From positions 5,294,718 through 5,358,717 of the forward strand of contig OZ017768.1 in the NCBI GenBank assembly GCA_963969345.1: a stretch of 64,000 nucleotides of DNA, given 5' to 3'. The translations under genes were made by a program, and so were the position numbers. Origin of the DNA: Turbatrix aceti (Eukaryota > Nematoda > Chromadorea > Rhabditida > Panagrolaimidae). Under the pieces are notes generated by a model that worked only from the letters and a program-made list of their open reading frames with translations, did no database searches and was not told where the DNA came from. Below, piece after piece: positions 11,074 through 21,025 of this stretch (its first letter is position 1; each line of letters starts with the position of its first letter).

Positions 11074-13695
11074 CGTCGTTCGTTCTGGAGGGGGGTGATA
11101 GGAAATGGGATGGCTGACGCGCGCGAAAGAGAGAAACGGATTCGTCGATGCTGCCTCTCTCCGTGTTGACCTGCCTCAAAGGGGCATGTTCCAGTTTTTG
11201 TGATACCAACGATTTGGAACGACTCACGACCCGATTGTCGGTGGCTGGCTGCATCGCTCCGGTAATATAATAGTGACCAGCCGACTTCATCGATTAACCG
11301 AACGACCTCCTGCCATCTCAGCCAGCCGGTGATTGCGCAGCCCCATCCCATCCCATCTTTGATTTTTATGGCGCGCGAAATTGCTCCATTTCGAACTTTT
11401 TGTTTTCGACGGTTTAAAACAATGTCAAGCAAGGGGAAACACATTAGGATATGGTTCATCGCTTTCCGAGGTGTTATTTGATCAGCTGACGGCATTTTTC
11501 TGGGTTGAATCGTCGAAACCGTGTTTTTTTGGGGTAAAACAGATCAAAACAAGAATACAACTGTCGACTGTTGTGGAATTTGTGGAAAAAGCAGGTTCGA
11601 ATTTTGTCTGGTTTTGGATGATTCACGCAAAGTATAACTAATTTGTAAATAGTTTTGTCTTTTGCGTTTTATTTTTTTCGTAATTTGAAAATCGTTGAGT
11701 TGAAGTTTTTGACTTTTATATAAAAAAAAATTTTGGGGTGCCGAAGTAAGGGATAAACACAGGTGAACATCATGCGCAGAAGCAGAATCCCGGTTAAAGG
11801 CACGCATGAGTGTCTTACCAACAATGGCACAACCAGGATTAAATTTCATATAACAGTCAAGCATTATCCCAACAAGCCGCATTAGACAACCGATTAAAGC
11901 AGATTACATCCCAGATTACCGAGAAACGACGAGTCATACTCAAAAACGTGCCGTACCGGGTACTTTTTGCCACCGACGCTCTATTTATAAATATATTTTT
12001 AGCTCTGTCTCGTTATACTCAAATACTGATAATGGCTCTCCAAATGCCAAGGGCATGAGCATGAGTGAGCTCGATGTTTTCACCCGTAATCCGGAAATGC
12101 GGTGCGATGCCCGCGTGCTGTAATCACGAGCGCCGCAATTTTGCGTAATCCATCGGCTCGGGGGAAAAAGACAGAAAAGGCCGACTCGACTCGACCGACT
12201 GCAATCGATTATTCCATGTCACAACAGCCAGCACGTGCATGCAATGATCCATCGTCGGCCTGACGTAGCACACTGAGACTACCCGCGCTGGCTTGGCTGG
12301 CGTTGATCAGCTCCCAGAGAGGAGGACACTGACGCATGCGAAGCCACCAGCGCTCTGTTCTGTCCTGAATGAGGAACAGAGTTCATCGAGAAAAAAGTTT
12401 TTTGTCATGAACCGACGCGAATCACGTGCACGTGTATTTCGGGCAACTTTCCGACCTACGAGGAGAGCTCGGTTTGTTCAGCGGACAACGTGCTATTTTC
12501 AATCGTTGATAATTTTCTGTTTTTGTCCTTTTATTTGTCGGCTCTGTCACCGTGAAAGGAAAACTGCTTTCTGCTCACGTTTTTTCACGTAGTAATAATA
12601 GCCAACATCTGAGAATTTTCAAAAAGAGATAACGGTCGTCTTAACTAAATCCAAATTCCTCTGAATTTAGTTAGATCTGAAAAATTCATCCTCTTATTCA
12701 TTTTTGCTTTGTTTGCATTTTGCGCACTGTATTTTAGGATCTCGTGAATCACGCATGCATCTAGTCTACATGCACACCGTGTAGACTAGTCTAATCGCTT
12801 TCGGGAGTCTCCAGCCCCCCGAACAACAGTCGGGAGTTATGTTTTGTGCACGCAGACCGTACTTTGTACCCGGGCGCTTCGTGGTTGTCGTCTCGCACGC
12901 GGCTCACTCCCTTACTTAGATAGAGGCTTCATCGGACTCGGACTGGCAACAATAATGTCGTGCGCGTGGTGGTGCCTCTGGCAGGTGTCTCTCCCGTCCG
13001 TGGTGCACTGCTGCGACGTGCATACCGGTAATGAGCGCGTGGTGGGGATAGTAGTGGTGGTTGGTTGGGGTGTCAATGCATACATACATACTTACCTGCA
13101 GGCAGGCCTGCTCACTTTAAAGTGCTTGATGTCATTATCTATCTTTTTTGTGGCGCTCGGGATTTTTTTTGTGGTGATTATTTGTTTTTGCCAAACGTGT
13201 TTGTTTCACTGTTCTGCCAATTTTTCTTGGGTCAAATTTTATCTTTCATCGAGCAAAAGAATTCGAATTCAAATTCTTTTGCGCGAGTTTTGATTAAACC
13301 GATAATATTTAGTTTATTTCACATCCATCCACGCGCAGAAATCTAAAAACAGGTGTCCCGCAAGCGTCACAAATTCGGTTTCTTTTTTTTTACGTGTGCA
13401 TTTGCGTGGCAGTTGCGTTCCTTTTATTTCAAGCAGTAAAAAATCTATCAACTGCGTCTAATTTTATCTGTAACGATCATTGAACCCTTGGAGCTTATCC
13501 CCTCGTGGCACAGGTAACAAGAGGATGCACAAAAACATCCCTCGCATATTTCCACGTCATTTCGACGTCAAAACAATCCATTTATAAATACATACATTGA
13601 TCCCTTTTGTTTCAAACCTTTTATCGTGGTCTACGGTCTACGACCTCTTTTCTGATAATGCACTAAAAAAATTAAAAATTTTTGTTGTTCTGCAG
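11074..13695. other. Gene-free 2.6 kb between DB gene and nuclear receptor
   Basis: Divergent intergenic region. I see no coding exon with plausible splice sites. It holds a perfect 10-bp stem hairpin at 12761-12789 and T-rich tracts. The segment just upstream of 13696 ends TTCTGCAG directly before the ATG, so the receptor's first codon may follow a cis- or trans-splice acceptor. Confidence 0.4.
12761..12789. repeat. Perfect 10-bp stem hairpin
   Basis: CTAGTCTACA and its exact reverse complement TGTAGACTAG flank a 9-nt loop. It stands alone in intergenic sequence, with no T-run to suggest a terminator. Confidence 0.5.
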
Positions 13696-16600
13696 ATGCA
13701 TTCACCGGTCACCTCTTTTGACAGTGACTCAGTGTCACCTGTTTCTTCCGCCAACAACGATGATCTTGGCTCTTCTACGTCACCGCTTTCGTCTCTGTCT
13801 GGCGAGAACCCTTCCACCTGCGCTATTTGCGGCGACATTGCCACAGGTTGGTTTTTGTTTTTGCGCACGTATACAGACATGGGAGTGATTATAAAAGGTA
13901 CATAGATACCCCGGGGATGTAAGCGCTTTAAAAGTGCAATTACAATATTATACATTTTTTGTTGTAAGCACAATACAAAACACAAAATTGTCCGTTACGG
14001 TACAATTGTCTTTTTGCTGCTTCCGCGAAGATTTAAAAAAAATCGTTGCAGGATACCATTACTACACTTCGAGTTGCAACGGTTGCAAAACCTTTTTTCG
14101 ACGCACGGTTATCTCCGGCAGGAAATTCAGGTGCAACAAAGGAGGCACCTGCGAGTTTGACAAAGGCAAGTGGATTCCTACAAAAATTTTTTTACGATAG
14201 TTCCCATTTTTAGAACGAAGATGCGCGTGCAGAGCCTGTCGCTTCCAAAAGTGTATCAACGCCGGCATGAGCACCTCAGGTGAGCACAACACCACCCCTC
14301 GTCCAACCATTGTTCATCTTCCATTTCAGCAATCCAATACGTGCCATCCGCGAATCTGACGCTTTCCATTGCGAAAAAACGCTTCGATAGGCAACGCAAA
14401 GCAGCCGGCAAAGATTCCGAGCAATCGACGTCGTCGAAAAACAAAAACGGCGAATCGTGCAGGGATGTTGTAAATATCGCTCCTCGCCTGGTTATCCACG
14501 ACCAGGACATACTGCTCAAACGTATTGGGCACGCGCTCAAAGTCGAGGAAAAGTATGCCAAACTGCGAGTTTCAACTTTTTTCCCGTACGAAGACGAACT
14601 CGGCATCGAAGATTACCTCGCCCAGGCATGCGCGCTCCAGGACACCGAAAAGTACAGCGTAAGTTGATTTGCCTCGTTTTTGGAAATTTTGGGATATCCG
14701 ACTCGAACTCGAAAATTTCTGGTTACCCAAATTTTTTTGTTTTTATTTTTTTTAAATAGAAAAAAATAATTTTATTTTTTTAAATAAAAAAATTGTTATT
14801 TTTTTTAATAAAAAAAATATTTATTATTTTTTTATTTAAATCTTTTTTTCAGTATTTTTACGTTTTTACCTATTTTTTGTACATTTGGACTTTTTTGGTG
14901 TTCCCGAACCCAATCCGAAACTTTCGGGTTAACCGACCCGAAACCCAATATTTTCGGGTCGGGAACCCGACAACAATGTTCGACACTTGGTTACAGAAGT
15001 TTCAGGTGGTTAGCCAATGGCCTCCGCGGCAGCGCTATCACACGTACAGTACACAGCTCAAGAAAAAAGGTGTCCGACTATGGTACTTTGCCGAAATGGA
15101 ACTCAACATCGAGTACCTCAAGACGTTCTCCTTCTACGACGAGCTCACCTTTGCCGACCGTGTAAGTCCTCTTTTTTGCGTCCTTTGACCCAGATGACCG
15201 CATAATGCCTTTATCCTGACAAGTGGGGTGATAGGGAATCGAAAGATCACGTCATGAGACTTTTGGAGCAGACGAAGGGCCTCCGGGTCCGCCAGAGTCG
15301 TTGAGATCCATTGCGCCGCCCTTGTCATCCTTGTTCTGCTTGCGTCTGCGGCAATTCTTGCGGTGATTCTTCCAGTGGGCATGTTGGCAATTCTGAAAGA
15401 TTTTTAGGGTGATAGAAGTTATAAAACCTGTCAAGGGAATATTTAGGCCACTTTTATACCCCTTTGAACTTCAAAACAGCCATTGTTGGCCTAAAAATTC
15501 ATAAAAACACTCACCGTAGAGCAATATGAGGTATTCCAGCAGCAAAAGTAGACAGCCTCCTCGCCACAGTACCAGCACCACTGCTTTTTCTTGATCGTTT
15601 TGAGGGTCTTGTTAAAATCCGCATCCAACTTGAAGATCTCGTTGCTCATTCGTTCTCGGTAATCACTTTCCAGAGTAGCCTTCACTTCGTCGAGCTCGTT
15701 TTTGAAGTCGGCAAGCAACTCAGTTCTGATTTTTTGCTGGTCACTGAGCAATTCCTGATGCATCTGAAAAATTTACTTGTTGTTTAAAAAATCCATCAGA
15801 TAACCCAAAATAATTTAACGTACCTTTTCTGTGAGTTCGACGAGCACCTTTTCTCGCGAGCATTGCAGGTCCTGGAGCCAGTGCCTTTGGAGATCTATGA
15901 TTAGTTGTTGCACATCGTGGGTCGGTGGTACGGAGCCGCCATTTTCCTGTCCGGACAAAGCGTGACCGTCGTCACACTCCATGCCTTCGGTTTTGAGACT
16001 CTGTATGAATTAAATTTGTAGGAAAATCAAAGGAACAACGAAAAACACGCTTTCAAAAACACAGACACGTAAAAAATAATAAAATAGAATCGATGCTCGC
16101 GAGTGCACTGAATACGCAACGCCAGAGTGCCGCGGACAGACGCACGTTTGCGCGCAGCTTACGATACACACACAGTATACGGATGCATACGGTATAAGGA
16201 TACACACACAGTATGCTACAGCATACGATATTGTTTTGTCTCGAGGCTGCATTTTGTTTAGCGCTACGATATTGATTTGTCTCGAAGCTACAATAAGACC
16301 GATTGTTCACCGTAATCTGTCATTACTTTGTTACTTTTTTACACACTTTTTGGAAATTTTTGTTATCTTTGCAGAACACATTTATATTTTTCGCATCAAA
16401 CCGCATGTAAATTAGGTTTTATTGTTTGTCTTACCGTATCTTGGCCTAATTATAACACCATTGACGTTTCTCGTTTTCTTCAGTTTTCCTTCAATGTGAC
16501 TCTAATTTTTTCAGGTAGCATGGGCCCGTTCGGTGACACTGGTAGGAACTCTGCTCTCGGCGGCGTATTACTCGTTCATGCAACATGCCGAGGTGATAAC

Positions 16601-17173
16601 ATACCCCGATGGCTCCCCCGCCATCTACGACAAATATGAGGGCGAGTAAGTCACAATTTCTAACTTTTGCCTCTGATTCTCTGTTCAATAATATTTTTTT
16701 TCAGTTGCACAGAACTTGAACGCGTTATCAGGCATGGTGTCGTCGACAAGGTCACGGATCTCAGGATGGATCAAATCCATTACACACTCCTCCGGGCAAT
16801 CGCTGCTACTTCTTCATGTGAGTTATTATATCTGAGTTACCGTATGAAGACAATTTCCAATATTGCAGGCAGCTTAGAAATGTCGCCGAAGGCGAAGGCT
16901 CTGCTCGCTGCGGAGCGAGACAGGTGCACGACAACCCTCCTCACATACCTGCAGAACAAGCTGGACAGCAGCCAGTCCATACGCGTCTTTGCGGAATCCC
17001 TCGGTCTCGTCAACGAGCTCTACCGCCGTATCGGCTACAATAGAGCGTACTACACGTACCGATGCTTCGTGCTGCACAACAACCCAAATAGTATTATGAT
17101 GCGACAACTTCTCTGGGACGAAATCAGTAACAGTGATTCTCAAACGCATGTTACTCCACTGATTTCCCTGTGA
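13696..17173 (+). CDS. Nuclear hormone receptor, nematode-type
   Basis: Eight exons, 13696-13846, 14052-14165, 14214-14279, 14330-14658, 15006-15161, 16515-16645, 16705-16817 and 16869-17173, all in phase, encode 454 residues. The DNA-binding domain has two C4 zinc fingers (cysteines 42, 45, 59, 62 and 78, 84, 94, 97) with P-box CNGCK. The C-terminal ~230 residues resemble the divergent ligand-binding domain of the expanded nematode family ([26 protein letters not shown] ... ITYPDGS). It acts in the nucleus as a ligand-dependent or orphan transcription factor. Intron 2 begins with GC, not GT. Intron 5 (15162-16514) contains a whole antisense gene. Exon 5 could start at 14997 instead, three residues longer. 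An AATAAA begins three bases after the stop. Confidence 0.88.
14691..14971 (+). repeat. Intronic TIR element, family R2, copy a
   Basis: Occupies most of nuclear receptor intron 4. Left end GGGATATCCGACTCGAA and right end CGGGTCGGGAACCCGA are imperfect inverted repeats built from CCGACCCGAAA words; the centre is A/T. About 66 nt of intron remain if it is removed. Confidence 0.55.
15252..15982 (-). CDS. MYND zinc-finger coiled-coil protein, nested gene
   Basis: Three exons, 15982-15824, 15763-15515 and 15392-15252, all phase 0, give 182 residues. Residues 54-113 look like a coiled coil. A MYND zinc finger follows: CWYC at 116-119, CCWNTSYC at 127-134, then C138, HW and H146, C150. This pattern ([12 protein letters not shown]) is the BS69/ZMYND11-ZMYND8 type, which binds PxLxP peptides; the C. 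elegans relatives BRA-1 and BRA-2 act on a BMP receptor and transcription. The PHD, bromo and PWWP domains of BS69 are absent. The gene lies entirely inside an intron of the nuclear receptor, on the opposite strand. An acceptor-like CAG 21 nt before the ATG allows an earlier exon. Confidence 0.8.
16163..16292 (+). repeat. Short tandem duplications
   Basis: Two imperfect repeats in the receptor's intron 5: a 16-nt GATACACACACAGTAT-type unit at 16163 and 16198, and a 28-nt unit starting TACGATATTG at 16224 and 16265 that differs by three bases. Just upstream of the nested gene's 5' end. Confidence 0.6.
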
Positions 17174-17551
17174 ATAATAAATTTGTCCCATGGACAATCT
17201 GGAATTTTGTGGCAACGATGGCGACAGAAGGGCGGGGAAATAGGATAAAAACAGGGTGCCAAACGACAGCAAATATACTAAAATTAAAATTTGGGTGATC
17301 TTGGAACGAATGTTCATTTTTACCAAAATTGAATATTTTTGATTCTTAGAACGAAAATTTTTACATTGAGACTGTTCTACAAAACTGTTTGTAACCCTTC
17401 ATTTTTTAGTTGCAGATTTGTTTGTTTTTCTGTAAAATGGCCTGATTGACCGTTGAAAATAGGTAATTTACGTGCAAAAAAGTGTTTATTTCACTACGCC
17501 TTTGGAAGTGTTTTTTGACAGCACAATGTTGTTATTCCCAATTTACATGCA
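17174..17551. other. Intergenic 3' of the nuclear receptor
   Basis: AATAAA at 17176-17181 serves the receptor. On the minus strand an AATAAA (17485-17490) fits the small ORF at 17552-17794. No other feature. Confidence 0.5.
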
Positions 17552-17794
17552 TTAACATCCGGCGGCATCTTCGCTTCCTGGCCACAGGTGCTGCACCCAG
17601 AACCAATTGTTTGCCAGGGGCTTTGCAACTTGCGCGATCTTTGGCCTCGCCTCGTTGATTGATCGATAGCTCCTTGTCAACTGATCAGCGCCGCCTGCTC
17701 GAGCACAAAGAGCATCCCCGAGCGCAAATCGATTAGCCTCAACCAAGACATGGGAGTTAGACATTATCCTTGCCGGAAACGGGGGCACAAACAT
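17552..17794 (-). CDS. Small uncharacterised ORF, 80 residues
   Basis: Single-exon frame with an in-frame stop just upstream of the ATG and a polyadenylation signal about 60 nt after the stop. Its composition is ordinary (no low complexity), with a mostly helical central part (SHVLVEANRFALGDALCARA, SYRSINEARPKIAQVAKPLA) and an aromatic end (NNWFWVQHLW). No domain recognised. It could be a real small protein, the last exon of a gene whose earlier exons I missed, or chance. Confidence 0.4.
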   Translation of the reverse strand: MFVPPFPARIMSNSHVLVEANRFALGDALCARAGGADQLTRSYRSINEARPKIAQVAKPLANNWFWVQHLWPGSEDAAGC

Positions 17795-18219
17795 CGTTCA
17801 CATGAAAAAACTTGTGCACGTGAGATTCATTTGAACAAAAAACTATTCAAAAACAATTGTTAACTTTTGGTCAATTTTTGGGTCGCAAATTTTATTTCTT
17901 GCAGCGATCAAAATGTTTCATGTTTGGTCAGAAATTGTTACAGACAGTACAATTCAGGTATGTACCTGTATCTCCCCGCCCTTTGTCTGCAATTAAATAT
18001 TTAGATAGCGCCAAGAAAGACATTTCCGACGTAATCACCCGTCAATTAAAATTAAATAGTCCGACACAAACGCAATTTTCAATAGCAATTTTTACCAGTA
18101 TACAGGTACAGTAGGGGCTGCCAGATAACAAATAACGCGAAACGTTTGGCAGATTGATTGTGCCTTCGGGACAGGCAAGTAGGTTGGTGAGTGGGTGGCT
18201 GTGGTGGCTTCAGAATCGA
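17795..18219. other. Intergenic
   Basis: No gene supported. Downstream of the methyltransferase stop on the minus strand. Confidence 0.4.
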
Positions 18220-19210
18220 TCAGTGGTTGTTAACGTTGTTGGTGGGCGCCAAGGGAGGCATATACGCGCGGAACATGATATCCTTCGGCGGGTGGAAGTA
18301 GCTGTCGAAGAAGTGGCGTCCAAAGTGGGCGATTCCGTCATCGCTGACGACAGGCTCGACCCAGTCGACCTTCGCGAAGCCCGCCTGCTTGCAGCACGAT
18401 TCGTACGTCGAGCGGTAGAAGAACGTAACCGGCGAAGACCCAATGACATCGCCTTTTTCGCTGTAAAAGTCGACTCGAAGCCGTTCGCCGTCGACCGGGG
18501 GCGTCGACTTCATGACCAGGGTCGCGCCGAACTTGATGCCGTTGATGTTCGTCGCGTTGAGGTCGCCGACGCCGTTCGGAACGAAGGCGTAGAGAACTCC
18601 GCCCGGCTTCAGCGAGCGCGCGATGTTCAGCAGACTCTGTAAAAAAAACCGGGTCATGCAGTTGTGCAAAAAAATGTTGTTTGTTTTGTTTTTTGGGGTA
18701 TAGCAGTGCAAAAATTAAAAATAGAAGACAACGAACCAATCTGAGCTCATCGTAGTTCTGGCAGAACTGGAGAACGAAAATCGCCATCGCGACGTCGTAT
18801 TCTTTCTTGTCATCGAGATCGAGGGTGGATGACTCGCGGAATTCGAGATTCGAATTGACGGCTGCAAAAAAAACAAAAAAAATCATGGGGTCTCGAACAG
18901 ATTTCAACTTACTACCGAACTTGGACCTGCACTTGAGGATCATTTCGTGATCGCGGTCGATGCCGACAACACGTTTGGCGCCCCATTGGACAAACTCGTT
19001 AGAATACGTCCCAGCGCCGCATCCGACGTCGAGGACAGTCTTGTCTTGAAGAGAATCGCCGATCGCATGGACGATGGTCGGTGTGATGATCATGGTCCGT
19101 CCGATCCATTTTCGCTGCGCAACGACGTATTCCTCGACGGGAAATTGCTGCTCGGCTTCTTCGAGAGTCATTGGCGCGAGTCGGGGCGGAAGATGGCTAT
19201 CGAGTGACAT
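18220..19210 (-). CDS. Class I SAM-dependent methyltransferase
   Basis: Exons 19210-18913, 18861-18737 and 18636-18220 join in phase to 279 residues. Motif I is clear (TVLDVGCGAGTYS, residues 58-70), followed by the acidic ribose-binding residue in VVGIDRD (about 82-87), YDVAMAIFVLQF (motif IV region) and LKPGGVLYAFVPN (motif VI region). It has no signal peptide or membrane helix, so is probably cytosolic. The fold resembles the UbiE/Methyltransf_25 type that methylates small molecules; the substrate cannot be told. Intron 1 is 51 nt and stop-free in frame. Nematodes have many such genes, some close to bacterial ones, but intron content argues against recent transfer. Confidence 0.82.
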
Positions 19211-21025
19211 AGTTGCGTCTCGGTGGTGGTAATGTTAATGCTGCTGCAAAGGCGATCAATCGATCACAACCACCCAGGTCGAATCAATCACGCCCTCTCC
19301 CGACTCGTACAACGTTGCATCGTCGACGACCGTCGATCGCAATCGTCGACGCTGTTAGCGGTCATCATCCCTGTTACATCACGTTAGGCGACCGACCACT
19401 CACTCACTCGCTTGTTCGTTCGTTCGCAATTGCCCTGCACCGGCAGGCATAAAAAGCGTCGTAAAACTCAACTGAGATCGAGACGACGTGCAAAAAACTG
19501 GCAAGCGATGGATGGATGCATCGGTGCACAATCAAATCGACCACGCTACGATCGTTGGTTTTTTTTTCGCTCTGGGACTGGGAGAACCACCGAACTAGTT
19601 GGCAGGGGGCCAATGTTGCACAAAACAATTATAAGGTCGACGCAGAAAAAAAATTTAAAAAATCCGAAAGTTGAATATTATGTATAACTTCCGACTTGAA
19701 CATATAATATTATATTATACCGCCCCGGGTAACTCATGTCAGAGCGGCTAGTTAGTTCTTCGCACGCAAACAACCAAAACAGAGCTGTCAGACAAACGAT
19801 CGGTCAAAAAATTTGAAACTTGGGACAGCGAGAAACAAAAATGATCGAAGGGGAGGGATATCATGTGTCGCTGACTGTTGCAGAAGAAAATAAATAAATA
19901 ACATTTATCCTGTCCAAACTACAGAGTACGGATCTTCCAGACGTGTTTACTCCATCGCTTATTGCATTCACGCTCGAGACAACCTCCTAAGAGCAAGACT
20001 GAGCAAGCAATAAGAGTCAAAACATTTTTGCTTGCGGTAAAGACCCGAAAAAACAAAGAAAAATCAACTTTGATTATTCAGCCCAACCATCAGGCCAAAG
20101 GCCACCTGGACTGGGCAGCCAGAATTCATTCATTCGCGAAACGAAACAACATCATGTCGCCGCGCCTTATCAGGCTGAACACATTTTATTACCCCCGGCG
20201 AGCTCAGTCCGGCCAAAAATGAGGCGAAAAACATTCGGCAGGCGACCAGAAGAAAAAAATAAAGAAAATAAAGAAAGCAAGATGTTTGAACTGGGAAGAA
20301 AGATGTTGTTTACGACGCTTTTTGCATTACATTGCACGTTTGTTTTTTTTGTTTCCCTTCTTCCCGTGGAGGAGTTGCGAAAGGGGTGCAGGCTCCACAC
20401 ACAACGCCCTGCGTGCTTTCCTGACCACGAGGGAGGCAGAAGGGCCGTGTGCACCCGGCGTGCATCAAATGGCATTAATCACGTACTATCAATCGATTCC
20501 AACGCGCAATCGTGATTGTGATCGATCGGGGACGGACGACCCCGCTGATGAAACAGCTGCCTGCCGAAAATTCCAGAGCCCGTGGTTCAGGTAGACTGAA
20601 GATGATATGATATTGGCTGACCTTTGCTGGCAAAATAGATATGTAGATCAAAGCAGCCGAGGAAAACATCCAAGACACCAAACAACAGCCAACACGCACA
20701 TTTTCACCTGTCCGGAGTACGCTGGGGACGTGTACGTAAACGATGTTAAACTTTTAATGGGTAAACTTTTAATGGGTGTCCGGGTCGGACCAGACCCCTG
20801 CGACACGCGATACCCTTCTGGTCTTATGTTAGAACTTTTCCTCTTAGGACCTCCTAGGAAATTTTTTTTAAAATAATGATAACTTTGTTCAACGTTGGAT
20901 TTGATTATGGCTACGCGGAAAAACTTTACAGACAACTTTGAAGGAGGTTGTACACGGGTGAGCGTTGTGAACGGGCGGCGGAATCGAGATCGATTGGCAT
21001 GAGCGAAGTGTGACGCACGCGAGCA
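19211..21025. other. Intergenic 1.8 kb
   Basis: Between the methyltransferase start and the cadherin stop (both minus strand). No splice-supported gene. It contains a direct repeat of 15-16 nt (TAAACTTTTAATGGG, twice, near 20746 and 20762). Confidence 0.4.

Noticed and set aside
13088..13098. ATACTTACCTG, identical to the 5' end of U1 snRNA
   Set aside because: The following sequence (CAGGCAGGCC...) does not continue as U1, and no Sm site or stem-loops follow. A consensus donor complement of 11 nt can occur by chance.
20219..20594. Overlapping ORFs of about 100 codons near 20.3 kb
   Set aside because: Different frames of the same A-rich, then Cys/Arg-rich segment; no sign of coding constraint.
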